DNA of 48,804 nucleotides from Prevotella sp. (GTDB taxonomy: Bacteria; Bacteroidota; Bacteroidia; Bacteroidales; Bacteroidaceae). The stretch spans positions 1 to 48,804 of the forward strand of contig JAEEVA010000021.1 of the NCBI GenBank assembly GCA_016286995.1. The letters run 5' to 3'. Positions 30,874 to 38,390 of the stretch are shown piece after piece (the first letter of the stretch is position 1; each line of letters starts with the position of its first letter). Both the position numbers and the translations under genes were made by a program. A model generated the notes under the pieces. It was not told the DNA's origin and searched no databases. It saw nothing but the letters and a program-made list of their open reading frames with translations.

Positions 30874-33513
30874 TTAAATCACTTCTATCTCCTTGGTTTC
30901 CACCCATCCTTCCCTGCCGTCGGCAATACGTACCTCACGCCAGTCGTGCATGGTGGCGTCGGTAATGGTGACCTTCGTGCCTTCATGCAGGATAAACAGG
31001 TCAGTACCACTCTGCGACGGTGTGCTCTTGACGTTGACGGCAGCCTTGATGATGATGGCTCCCGTACGGTGTACCAATCCCCGCTTCTGCTGCCAGGCAA
31101 AGAGGTTAGCAGCAAAGAACAGCACAATCAGCAGAATACCGCCAAAGAATCCGACCTTACGCAGCCAGATACGGTTGGCAAACAAATATAGAAGAGCCAG
31201 AATGATGGCCCCGACGAGCGCCACAAGTGCCGTCTTAGCCCATGCGTCAACACTCTGTAGCGACACCAGCGAGCGGTACCATGTGACAAAGAACATCTCT
31301 GACTCAGGGGTAATCTTGTCGATGGTCTTCGAACGGGCCATCTGAAGGTTAAAACGGATGTCCTCGTCACCAGGAGACAGCAGCAGAGCCCGTTCATAGT
31401 TGAGTACGGCCTGTGTCATCTGGTCCATACGATAGTAGCAGTTGCCGAGGTTATAGTACAACTCTGCCGACACGCCCCTCTTCAACAGGGCTTCATAGTC
31501 CTTGGCAGCCTGCTGGTAGCGTTCCTGCACGTAGGCACTGTCGGCATCAGCCTTGGTCACAGCAGAAGAGGTAAGAGGTAAGAAGTAAGAGGTAAGAGAA
31601 ATGAACAGCAACAGAATAAGACGTGGAGAGACTATTCTCTCACCTCCCGGCGCTTTCTTCTCACTTCTCTTTTTCTTCATCGTCGTGGCAATCTGCGTAA
31701 TGGCAGTCATTGCCGCATCATATACCTTATTCATATTTCCTGTAGCATCGCCGGGAGCATAACGGGCATATTCGCACTCGTCCAAAGCACCGATGAACTG
31801 CTGAATGGTGTCGCTGCTGACATGATGCTCCTCCAGTTTCTGACTGATATTCTCACGGGACAGCTGCTCAACAGGCATGCTGAGCTTGTCGCCGACATAA
31901 CCCCACAGGGCACGCAGCACTTCGTCGTAGAAGTCACCCTCACGACCGGCCTTCATCAGCTTGGCAGCCTTCCTGAGTCGTTTCGTAGCTACCTTGTTGG
32001 CCTTGCCGGCACGTTGCTTCATAATGTCGGCATTCTCGATGGCACGCTGACGGAAGATGACAAAGAGCGACACAAAACCTAACAGCAAGACAGCCAGTGT
32101 CACACCGTACCGTGTCGAACCAAAGAAGAAGTCGTCGACGGCTCTCTGCTCGCTGTCACCCGTCTTGATGTAATGGATGTCGCTATTCAACTGCCGCACA
32201 TCCTCCTGACCAGTGTATGCCGCAGCGGCTGAGCCGTCGCCCTTGGCCACATTCAACGTGAAGGCCTCGCTTCGGACGGTCTTGTACTGGCCGCTCTTCG
32301 TATCAAAGAAGGTATATTCCACTGGCGGTAGCTCGAATGTGCCCTGATGGCGCGGTACTGCGAGGAAGTCATAGATGATAGAACCTTCCAGACCATTTAC
32401 TGTCAACTGGGTCTTGTCGGTCACCTTGGCATCGTAGTGGTCGAAGTCCTTGGGGAATTTTACCACAGGCTGTTTCAGCAGCTTCATGTTACCCGTACCA
32501 CTCACCACAACGCGCAACTTCACGGGATCGTTGGCCCGTACTTCCGTCTTGTCAAGCTGGGCAGAGATATTGAACGATCCCACACCACCTGAGAAGTCAG
32601 CTGGACGCTGTGGCAGCGGGTCGACCTGAATGGTGATACCAGGAGCCTTAATCTGTTTCTTCACTTCAATATATCCTGAACCGCCGTTGAAGAAAGCCTC
32701 GAAGGGGTCGATGTTACGATTCTGCTGCACCACAATGCCCTCATAGGTGATGCTTGGCACTTCCAGCTTACCTGTCGCCTGCGGGAACATGACATACTGC
32801 TGCCACGTCACCGTCTTGTAGGGCTTGCCGTTCAGGGTCTCTATATGGAATTGCTTCTCCTGAGGCAGCGGTACCTCACGGGTATAGAAGCTCTTCAGGT
32901 CGGCCATCTTTCCGTTCAGCTGTGTCAGTCCCACCAGCGTATACACCTTGTATGTCAACAGGATGGGTTCCTGTTCACGCACATGCTGCTTCGATGCCGT
33001 CACCTTGATAAACAGGTCACTACCAGTAATGGCGGTACCAGCATCGCGCACCTCACCAGTGCTACTCTGCTGTCGGTGTCCCCCCTGATGTCCCTGCTTG
33101 GCTTCACCAGAGACCTTTATATGCAATTCGTTGGATGTCACCGTCTTGCCACCCACATTCACATGCGCAGCAGGTATGGTGAAGGAGCCATTCTTCTTGG
33201 CAGCCAGTACATAGGTATAGGTAATGCTCGACGAACTCGACACATGGCCGTTAGCCATCTGGTAACTTGACTGAGTCGATGTACTAGGCCCCATCAGCAC
33301 ATCGAAGGCATCTTCTGGAATCCTGCCGGCACGGAAACCCTCGACATCGCTGGTATTCACCGTATAGCTTATGCGGAACTGCTCGCCGACAGCCACCTGT
33401 GCCGGGGCACGGCCAGTTAGTGTCTGCGCTGTAGAAATGAAAGGTGAGAGGTAAGAGACAAGAGAAATGACCATCAACAGCAGGAGCCTTGACGGTATGG
33501 ATATATGTTTCAT
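30874..33513 (-). CDS. BatD-BatE fusion: aerotolerance protein with TPR and SH3 domains
   Basis: 879 residues that look like two Bat proteins joined. Residues 1-~610 are BatD: signal peptide (RLLLLMVISLVSYLSPFISTAQ, cleaved near TAQ), immunoglobulin-like modules (ITVQVDPLPQRPADFSGGVG-type strands), a membrane segment VTLAVLLLGFVSLFVIF, then a cytoplasmic helical tail. From Met612 (31680) the rest resembles a separate BatE: a basic start MKKKRSEKK, a second signal-like stretch (LILLLFISLTSYFLPLTSSA), a TPR (SAELYYNLGNCYYRMDQ), two membrane segments and an SH3-like end (VNVKSTPSQSGTDLFILHEG). In many Bacteroidales batD and batE are separate. The Bat complex is linked to aerotolerance and cell-envelope stress. 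The long open extension upstream starts with GTG; I use ATG 33513. Confidence 0.85.
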   Translation of the reverse strand: MKHISIPSRLLLLMVISLVSYLSPFISTAQTLTGRAPAQVAVGEQFRISYTVNTSDVEGFRAGRIPEDAFDVLMGPSTSTQSSYQMANGHVSSSSSITYTYVLAAKKNGSFTIPAAHVNVGGKTVTSNELHIKVSGEAKQGHQGGHRQQSSTGEVRDAGTAITGSDLFIKVTASKQHVREQEPILLTYKVYTLVGLTQLNGKMADLKSFYTREVPLPQEKQFHIETLNGKPYKTVTWQQYVMFPQATGKLEVPSITYEGIVVQQNRNIDPFEAFFNGGSGYIEVKKQIKAPGITIQVDPLPQRPADFSGGVGSFNISAQLDKTEVRANDPVKLRVVVSGTGNMKLLKQPVVKFPKDFDHYDAKVTDKTQLTVNGLEGSIIYDFLAVPRHQGTFELPPVEYTFFDTKSGQYKTVRSEAFTLNVAKGDGSAAAAYTGQEDVRQLNSDIHYIKTGDSEQRAVDDFFFGSTRYGVTLAVLLLGFVSLFVIFRQRAIENADIMKQRAGKANKVATKRLRKAAKLMKAGREGDFYDEVLRALWGYVGDKLSMPVEQLSRENISQKLEEHHVSSDTIQQFIGALDECEYARYAPGDATGNMNKVYDAAMTAITQIATTMKKKRSEKKAPGGERIVSPRLILLLFISLTSYFLPLTSSAVTKADADSAYVQERYQQAAKDYEALLKRGVSAELYYNLGNCYYRMDQMTQAVLNYERALLLSPGDEDIRFNLQMARSKTIDKITPESEMFFVTWYRSLVSLQSVDAWAKTALVALVGAIILALLYLFANRIWLRKVGFFGGILLIVLFFAANLFAWQQKRGLVHRTGAIIIKAAVNVKSTPSQSGTDLFILHEGTKVTITDATMHDWREVRIADGREGWVETKEIEVI
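31566..31600. repeat. 7-bp repeat encoding the internal signal-like segment of BatD-BatE
   Basis: Plus strand AAGAGGT, AAGAGGT, AAGAAGT, AAGAGGT, AAGAGAA. Coding strand: FISLTSYFLPLTS. Closely related to the tract at 33439-33466. Confidence 0.88.
31678..31680 (-). other. Possible internal start codon for a separate BatE product
   Basis: An ATG at residue 612 of the fusion begins MKKKRSEKKAPGGER followed by a hydrophobic signal-like stretch. Initiation here would give a 268-residue BatE, close to stand-alone BatE proteins in length. No Shine-Dalgarno is expected in this phylum, so sequence alone cannot decide. Confidence 0.35.
33439..33466. repeat. 7-bp repeat encoding the BatD signal-peptide core
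   Basis: Plus strand GAAAGGT, GAGAGGT, AAGAGAC, AAGAGAA. Coding strand: ISLVSYLSPFIS. The neighbouring bases (AAGAGAAATGA followed by CA.CAACAG) also match those at 31594-31615, so the two signal-like segments are related at DNA level. Confidence 0.85.
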
Positions 33514-33526
33514 ATGCGGTAGCAAA

Positions 33527-33561
33527 TTATTCACTTTTCACTATTACCTTTACGTTAACTT
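33527..33561. repeat. Degenerate 7-bp repeat tract before the batD-batE gene
   Basis: TTATTCA, CTTTTCA, CTATTAC, CTTTACG, TTAACTT, running to the batC stop codon. The batD-batE ATG (33513) is 14 nt downstream. Confidence 0.6.
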
Positions 33562-34273
33562 ACCAGTTTTTCTCCAGACGGCGCCGATTAGGTTTCTGCA
33601 TGGCCTTTTTCATGCGTTCCTGAGTCTGTTTCTCTTCCTGCATGGCAGCATTCAGCAACTGCTCGGCATTTTCCTTGCTCATCTTCTGTTGGTCCTGCTG
33701 CTGTTGCTTTTGTTGGTCTTGCTTCTGCTGCTGTTCCTGCTTCTGCTGGTCTTGCTTGTCGTCCTTATTTTGTTTATTGTCTTTCTGGTCCTGTTTCTGA
33801 TCCTGCTTCTGGTCTTTCTGCTGACGCTTGCATAATGCCAGGTTATAGCGTGTCTCGTCGTCAGCAGGATTGTTGCGCAGGGCTTCCTTGTAAGCCTCAA
33901 TAGCCTCGCCGAACATCTTATGCTGCTGACAAATGACACCGATGTTGTGGTACGACTGGGCACGAAGCAACGGGTCTTTCTCCAGCTTGGCGGCCTTCTC
34001 AAACTGTGTGATGGCCAGCGAGTCCTTCCGTTGTGCCAACAAAGCATTGCCTAAGTTGTAGTTGGCCTGCGGATTACGGGCATTCTTCTCAACGGCCTTA
34101 CGATATGAAACCTCAGCCTCAGCACTGTTCCCTTTCCTGAACTGCTTATTACCCTGACGTACCAATACACGGTCGCTCTGAGCCTGAACAGCTAAGGGTA
34201 AAAAGGTAAAAAGGTAAAAAGGTAAAAACCATTTTACCCACCTTTGTACCTTTATATTTATCATCTTTTCCAT
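33560..34273 (-). CDS. batC: BatC-like TPR protein
   Basis: 237 residues: signal peptide (FLPFYLFTFLPLAVQAQ), three TPRs (~35-145: AEAEVSYRKAVEKNARNPQA, NYNLGNALLAQRKDSLAITQ, GEAIEAYKEALRNNPADDET), then ~60 residues that are almost entirely Gln, Lys and Asp (QKQDQKQDQK and similar), and a basic end. This is the known layout of BatC, the TPR component of the Bat complex, placed in the periplasm. The hydrophobic signal core is encoded by four 8-bp repeats (34197-34228). The start could also be Met4 (34264). The Gln-rich region is repetitive DNA (CTGCTGTTG, TTGGTCTTGC) and prone to length change. Confidence 0.88.
   Translation of the reverse strand: MEKMINIKVQRWVKWFLPFYLFTFLPLAVQAQSDRVLVRQGNKQFRKGNSAEAEVSYRKAVEKNARNPQANYNLGNALLAQRKDSLAITQFEKAAKLEKDPLLRAQSYHNIGVICQQHKMFGEAIEAYKEALRNNPADDETRYNLALCKRQQKDQKQDQKQDQKDNKQNKDDKQDQQKQEQQQKQDQQKQQQQDQQKMSKENAEQLLNAAMQEEKQTQERMKKAMQKPNRRRLEKNW
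34197..34228. repeat. 8-bp tandem repeat encoding the BatC signal-peptide core
   Basis: Four units GGTAAAAA (plus strand). On the coding strand they give FLPFYLFTFLPL. Removal or addition of three units would keep the frame. Confidence 0.9.
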
Positions 34274-34291
34274 TCTTTATTTATTACCTTC

Positions 34292-35311
34292 TTACCTTTT
34301 AAACAACGATACATTCTTCAGTCTCGGATTCTTGATTTCTAGGATACATACTTCCAGAATGAGCAGCAACAGGATGATGATGCCAACGGCCTGAAACTGT
34401 TCGTCGTAGTCGCTATATATAGTCGACGAAATCTCCTTTTTGGCAAGCTTGTCGAGTTCCTTGTCCAACTGTTCTTGGGCACGACTGTTGTTGTCGACAT
34501 GGATGTAGGCCCCACTGCCAGCATCAGCCAACTGTCGGCACATCTCCTCGTTCAAGCCTGTCATCACGGTCTGTCCCATATTGTCCTTCAAATAGTCGCC
34601 ATTGCCAACAGGAATAGGCGCACCATCAGGTGAACCGACACCAAGGACATAGGTATTCATACCCCTGTCCTTCGCGGCCTTGGCAGCCTCCATCGCCCCA
34701 CCCTCGTGGTCTTCACCGTCGGTGATGACGATAATAGCCTTGCCCACGCCTTCCTGCTGTGTGAAGCTGTGCGAGGCCATCGTAATAGCTCCGGCAATGT
34801 CGGTACCTTGTGTGGGAATCATCGAGGGGTCGATATTCGACAGGAACATCTTGGCGCTGACATAGTCGCTGGTGATAGGCAGCTGCACAAAGGCATCGCC
34901 GGCAAACACGATGAGACCTATCTTGTCGTTGGTGAAATGGTCTACCAGGTTCTCTACCATCATCTTCGCACGGTCCAGACGGCTAGGGGTCACATCTTCT
35001 GCCAGCATCGAGTTACTGATGTCCATACAGATGATGGTCTCGATACCCGTACGTTTCTCATGACTGATCTTCGTTCCTAACTGTGGACGAGCCAGCATCA
35101 CGATAAACAATGCCAGGGCGGCCAGCAGCAGGTAGAATTTGACCATCGGACGGAACCGCGACACGTTGGGCATCAGCTGGCGCACCAGTTCCGGGTCGCC
35201 AAACTTCCGCAGACGCTTCTTCTGCTGTCGCATCATCAGCCAGCGGATAGCCATCAACAACGGGATGACAGCCAGCAGGTATAGATATATGGGGCTTTCG
35301 AATCTAAACAT
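34292..35311 (-). CDS. batB: BatB: membrane-anchored von Willebrand factor A protein
   Basis: 339 residues: two N-terminal membrane helices (YLYLLAVIPLLMAIRWLM, FYLLLAALALFIVMLARPQ), a VWA domain (~85-290) with an intact MIDAS (CMDISNSMLAED, later GTDIAGA and VITDGEDHEGG) and one C-terminal helix (VGIIILLLLILEVCIL). The VWA domain faces the periplasm and is thought to bind partner proteins through a metal ion. It is paralogous to the next upstream gene, BatA. The gap to batC is only 18 bp; the gap from batA is a 7-bp repeat tract. Confidence 0.93.
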   Translation of the reverse strand: MFRFESPIYLYLLAVIPLLMAIRWLMMRQQKKRLRKFGDPELVRQLMPNVSRFRPMVKFYLLLAALALFIVMLARPQLGTKISHEKRTGIETIICMDISNSMLAEDVTPSRLDRAKMMVENLVDHFTNDKIGLIVFAGDAFVQLPITSDYVSAKMFLSNIDPSMIPTQGTDIAGAITMASHSFTQQEGVGKAIIVITDGEDHEGGAMEAAKAAKDRGMNTYVLGVGSPDGAPIPVGNGDYLKDNMGQTVMTGLNEEMCRQLADAGSGAYIHVDNNSRAQEQLDKELDKLAKKEISSTIYSDYDEQFQAVGIIILLLLILEVCILEIKNPRLKNVSLFKR

Positions 35312-35317
35312 TCTGAT

Positions 35318-35345
35318 AACTATGAATTATGAACTATGAACTGAT
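35318..35345. repeat. 7-bp repeat tract forming the batA-batB gap
   Basis: AACTATG, AATTATG, AACTATG, AACTGAT. It abuts the batA stop codon and ends 6 nt before the batB ATG. Confidence 0.9.
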
Positions 35346-36344
35346 TCAAGGCAGTTTCCTGAATACGGTGATTCGCAACAGGATTTCCAACAACAGGAGG
35401 AGCACAGCAGCCAGGGCGAAAGGCTGATAGGCCTCGTACTTCTTGCTGAACTTTTTCACATTCAGCTTTGACTTCTCCAGCTTGTCGATTTCCTTGTAGA
35501 TGTTCTGCAACTCACGATTGTTCGTGGCACGATAGAAGTCACCATCGGTTGCTGCAGCGATGTCGCTAAGCGTCTTGGTATCTATCTCCACGGGGATATT
35601 CACATACTGCACGCCGCCGCCAACCTGCATTGGATAGGGAGCTACCTTGTTCGTTCCCACACCGATGGTATAGACGCGGATACCCAGACTCTTGGCAATC
35701 TCTGCTGCCGTCATGGGCGACAGGTCACCACGGTTGTTTGATCCGTCGGTAAGCAGAATGACGACTCTACTCTTCGCCTTCGAATCCTTCAGACGGCTGA
35801 CGGCATTGGCCAGTCCCATACCGATGGCTGTACCGTCCTCAATAAGCCCGCGGGCAGCAATATCGGTACGTACTCCCTGCAGCAGGCTCAGCAGCGAGGC
35901 GTGGTCGGTGGTCATCGGACATTGGGTAAACGCCTCTCCGGCAAAGATGCTCAGTCCGATATTGTCGTTCGGACGTCCTGTAATGAATTCAGCAGCCACC
36001 TGTTTGGCAGCCTCTATGCGGTTCGGTTTCAAGTCTTCTGCCAGCATCGACGTCGACACGTCCATAGCCAGCATGATGTCGATACCCTCCACGGTCTGGT
36101 TTTTCCATGAGTTCTGTGTCTGTGGGCGTGCCATGATGATGACCAGCAACACGAAAACGGCCATACGCAGCAGTTGTTGCACGGGCATCAGCATCACCTT
36201 CCACGAACGCGGCGCGTTGCGGTAGGCATTGGTGTCGCTCAACCGCATCGTAGGTTCGGTCTTCTTCCTGTTCCGCAGATACCATATGATATAAGGTATC
36301 AGCAGTACCAGCAGCAACAGATATTCTTTATTGGCAAATTCCAT
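35346..36344 (-). CDS. batA: BatA: membrane-anchored von Willebrand factor A protein
   Basis: 332 residues from ATG 36344 (MEFANKEYLLLLVLLIPYII). Two N-terminal helices, a VWA domain with full MIDAS (AMDVSTSMLAEDLKPNRIEA, TDGSNNRGDL, DGTAIGMG) and a C-terminal helix (PFALAAVLLLLLEILLRI). Works with BatB in the periplasmic Bat complex. An open extension upstream reads through a 7-bp repeat tract and is rejected. Confidence 0.93.
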   Translation of the reverse strand: MEFANKEYLLLLVLLIPYIIWYLRNRKKTEPTMRLSDTNAYRNAPRSWKVMLMPVQQLLRMAVFVLLVIIMARPQTQNSWKNQTVEGIDIMLAMDVSTSMLAEDLKPNRIEAAKQVAAEFITGRPNDNIGLSIFAGEAFTQCPMTTDHASLLSLLQGVRTDIAARGLIEDGTAIGMGLANAVSRLKDSKAKSRVVILLTDGSNNRGDLSPMTAAEIAKSLGIRVYTIGVGTNKVAPYPMQVGGGVQYVNIPVEIDTKTLSDIAAATDGDFYRATNNRELQNIYKEIDKLEKSKLNVKKFSKKYEAYQPFALAAVLLLLLEILLRITVFRKLP

Positions 36345-36353
36345 TTTCCTTTT

Positions 36354-36381
36354 GAACTGTGAACTATGAACTATGAACTGT
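36354..36381. repeat. 7-bp repeat tract before batA
   Basis: GAACTGT, GAACTAT, GAACTAT, GAACTGT. It lies 9 nt upstream of the batA ATG and 3 nt from the stop of the preceding gene. Confidence 0.9.
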
Positions 36382-36384
36382 ATC

Positions 36385-37434
36385 TCATCCCAACAGCTGA
36401 TATAGATTATATGCAATGAGACAGAACAGCACTGTCACGACGACGACAATGCCCCAGATGACGGTCTTCAGCACACGGCGCTGCTTCTGCATACGCTGGT
36501 CGGCCTCCGAGAGCACGGGTTTCTGCACTTCCTCAGTGGGTTGGTTCTCGAGCTTTGTCTGGTTGATGAAGTCGATGGCACTCACCAGATTGGCATCGTT
36601 CTCGTTAATCATCGTCGAATACTTGGCAAACTTCACCAGGTCGGCGGTCATAAACAGCTGGCGCAACTCGTCCAGGCTCTGCTGGTCGCCGGTAGACATC
36701 AGCCGCTCAATGATTTCCGTACTGGTCATCTCCATAGCCGAGAAACCGTATCGCTCCTCAATATACTTACGCAGCGTGTCGGTCAGCTTGGTGTAGTATT
36801 CCTTCTGGTTCTCCGAACTCATCATCCTGTCGGCCTTGATCAGTTCAATCTCCTTCATGGCCTTCTGATGAGGCAGCAACCGCTTCACTATCTTGATATG
36901 TGCCATGATAGGCTTGTTGGCCTTCAGTCGGCGATAGAGCCAGATGCCGACGGCTATCAGCACCAGCATGACCACCGTCATCCAGAACGACGGACTCCAG
37001 TCGCTCCACGCAAAGGGATTGTCCTGTACGTCCTTCGGTCCGAAAAATTTCTCTAACTGTGTGGTATCCACCTCCATTTCCACTACCTTCAGTGCCAGCT
37101 CGTTGGTCTGCACCTCCTTGCCGTTCACCTTCATCTTGAAGGGCGGCAGCGGATAGAGCTTGCCGTCAAACGACGTCAGCGTCACGACCATCGTGGGATG
37201 ACCGTCGACCGTCGTCTGCTGACACTTGACAATCTCTACACCAGGCACCAGCAGCTGGCGTGACTGCAGCTTCGGCCACTCCACCTTGGCATCCTCATTA
37301 GCATCGACAGTCAGCGTCACAGTGGCCTGTTCACCAATCATCATCTCTATAGGATCAATCTTGGCTGTCACCTGTGCCTCGACGGTGCCAAAAATGAATA
37401 AAGTGTATAATATCAGCGCTATCTTCTTGCTCAT
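36385..37434 (-). CDS. Membrane protein of the Bat operon, BatD-like N-terminus
   Basis: 349 residues: signal peptide (IALILYTLFIFGTVEAQ), an extracytoplasmic beta domain (IDPIEMMIGEQATVTLTVDA, VQTNELALKV) that resembles one BatD module, a membrane helix (FWMTVVMLVLIAVGIWLY), a cytoplasmic helical domain (KEYYTKLTDTLRKYIEERYG) and a final helix (VIWGIVVVVTVLFCLIAYNL). Such a gene is usual between DUF58 and batA in Bacteroidales and is probably part of the same complex. Its exact role is unknown. Confidence 0.75.
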   Translation of the reverse strand: MSKKIALILYTLFIFGTVEAQVTAKIDPIEMMIGEQATVTLTVDANEDAKVEWPKLQSRQLLVPGVEIVKCQQTTVDGHPTMVVTLTSFDGKLYPLPPFKMKVNGKEVQTNELALKVVEMEVDTTQLEKFFGPKDVQDNPFAWSDWSPSFWMTVVMLVLIAVGIWLYRRLKANKPIMAHIKIVKRLLPHQKAMKEIELIKADRMMSSENQKEYYTKLTDTLRKYIEERYGFSAMEMTSTEIIERLMSTGDQQSLDELRQLFMTADLVKFAKYSTMINENDANLVSAIDFINQTKLENQPTEEVQKPVLSEADQRMQKQRRVLKTVIWGIVVVVTVLFCLIAYNLYQLLG

Positions 37435-37440
37435 CTATCT

Positions 37441-37480
37441 TCTTCTATCTCCTTCTGTCTTCGTCTATCTCCGTCTAACT
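37441..37480. repeat. 10-bp tandem repeat tract before the BatD-like membrane gene
   Basis: TCTTCTATCT, CCTTCTGTCT, TCGTCTATCT, CCGTCTAACT: four 10-mers, overlapping the DUF58 stop codon at one end and 6 nt from the ATG at the other. Confidence 0.8.
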
Positions 37481-38344
37481 CCTTTGCTTAAAAAGCATCA
37501 GCAATGCCTTCACGTAGTCCTCATTGGTAGCGATGCTCACCAAATCGACATTGCACTTGTTCATCGTCTCACACAATTGCTCGTGACGCTGTCGCCAGTA
37601 TTTCTCGTGAGCCTGGCGCAGTCGGCGGTTCGACGTGTCAATATACTGTTCATGACCCGTCTCGGCATCCACCACACGCATCAGTCCCACATCAGGCAAC
37701 TCACGGGCTCTCAGGTCGTACACCTGCAGGGCAACAATGTCGTGCTTGCGGTTGGCTATCTGCAGCGGCTGCAGAAAGTCCTGACGGTCGTAAAAATCGC
37801 TTAGCACGAAGGCCGTACAACGACGCTTGGCCACGCTAGTCAGAAATTCCAGGGCCTGTTTTACATTCGTGCGTTTCGACTCCCCGTGGAAGTCCAGCAT
37901 CTCACGGATGATGTAGAGAATATGTTTGCGCCCTTTCTTCGGCGGGATGTATTTCTCAATACGGTCTGAGAAGAACACCACTCCGATCTTGTCGTTGTTC
38001 TGGATGGCCGAGAAGGCGATGGTGGCCGCTATCTCCGTCACCATCTCACGCTTCATCTGTCGCTGTGTACCAAAGTCTAACGAGCCACTGACGTCAATCA
38101 TCAGCATCACCGTCAGCTCGCGCTCTTCCTCGAACACTTTCACGTAAGGTCTATGAAATCTAGCAGTTACGTTCCAGTCGATGTCACGCACGTCGTCGCC
38201 ATACTGATACTCGCGCACCTCGCTGAAGGCCATACCCCTACCCTTGAAGGCCGAATGGTATTGCCCAGCGAAGACGTTCGAGCTCAGGCCGCGAGCCTTG
38301 ATTTCTATCTTCCGTACTTTCTTTAACAGTTCAGATGTTTCCAT
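37475..38344 (-). CDS. DUF58 / VWA-like protein of the Bat operon
   Basis: 289 residues from ATG 38344 (METSELLKKVRKIEIKARG). The DUF58 signature YHSAFKGRGMAFSEVREYQY, with GDDVRDIDWNVTARFHRPYV, is followed by a VWA-like fold with MIDAS-type MIDVSGSLDFGT. No membrane segment. In the MoxR-Bat arrangement it is cytoplasmic and probably a partner of the MoxR ATPase. Confidence 0.92.
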   Translation of the reverse strand: METSELLKKVRKIEIKARGLSSNVFAGQYHSAFKGRGMAFSEVREYQYGDDVRDIDWNVTARFHRPYVKVFEEERELTVMLMIDVSGSLDFGTQRQMKREMVTEIAATIAFSAIQNNDKIGVVFFSDRIEKYIPPKKGRKHILYIIREMLDFHGESKRTNVKQALEFLTSVAKRRCTAFVLSDFYDRQDFLQPLQIANRKHDIVALQVYDLRARELPDVGLMRVVDAETGHEQYIDTSNRRLRQAHEKYWRQRHEQLCETMNKCNVDLVSIATNEDYVKALLMLFKQRS

Positions 38345-38347
38345 CTT

Positions 38348-38389
38348 CAATTATCAATTGTCAATTGTCAATTATCAATTGTCAATTCG
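38348..38389. repeat. Six-unit 7-bp repeat tract forming the moxR-DUF58 gap
   Basis: CAATTAT, CAATTGT, CAATTGT, CAATTAT, CAATTGT, CAATTCG: 42 of the 46 bases between the moxR stop and the DUF58 ATG. The cleanest example of this repeat class in the window. Confidence 0.95.
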
Positions 38390-38390
38390 T

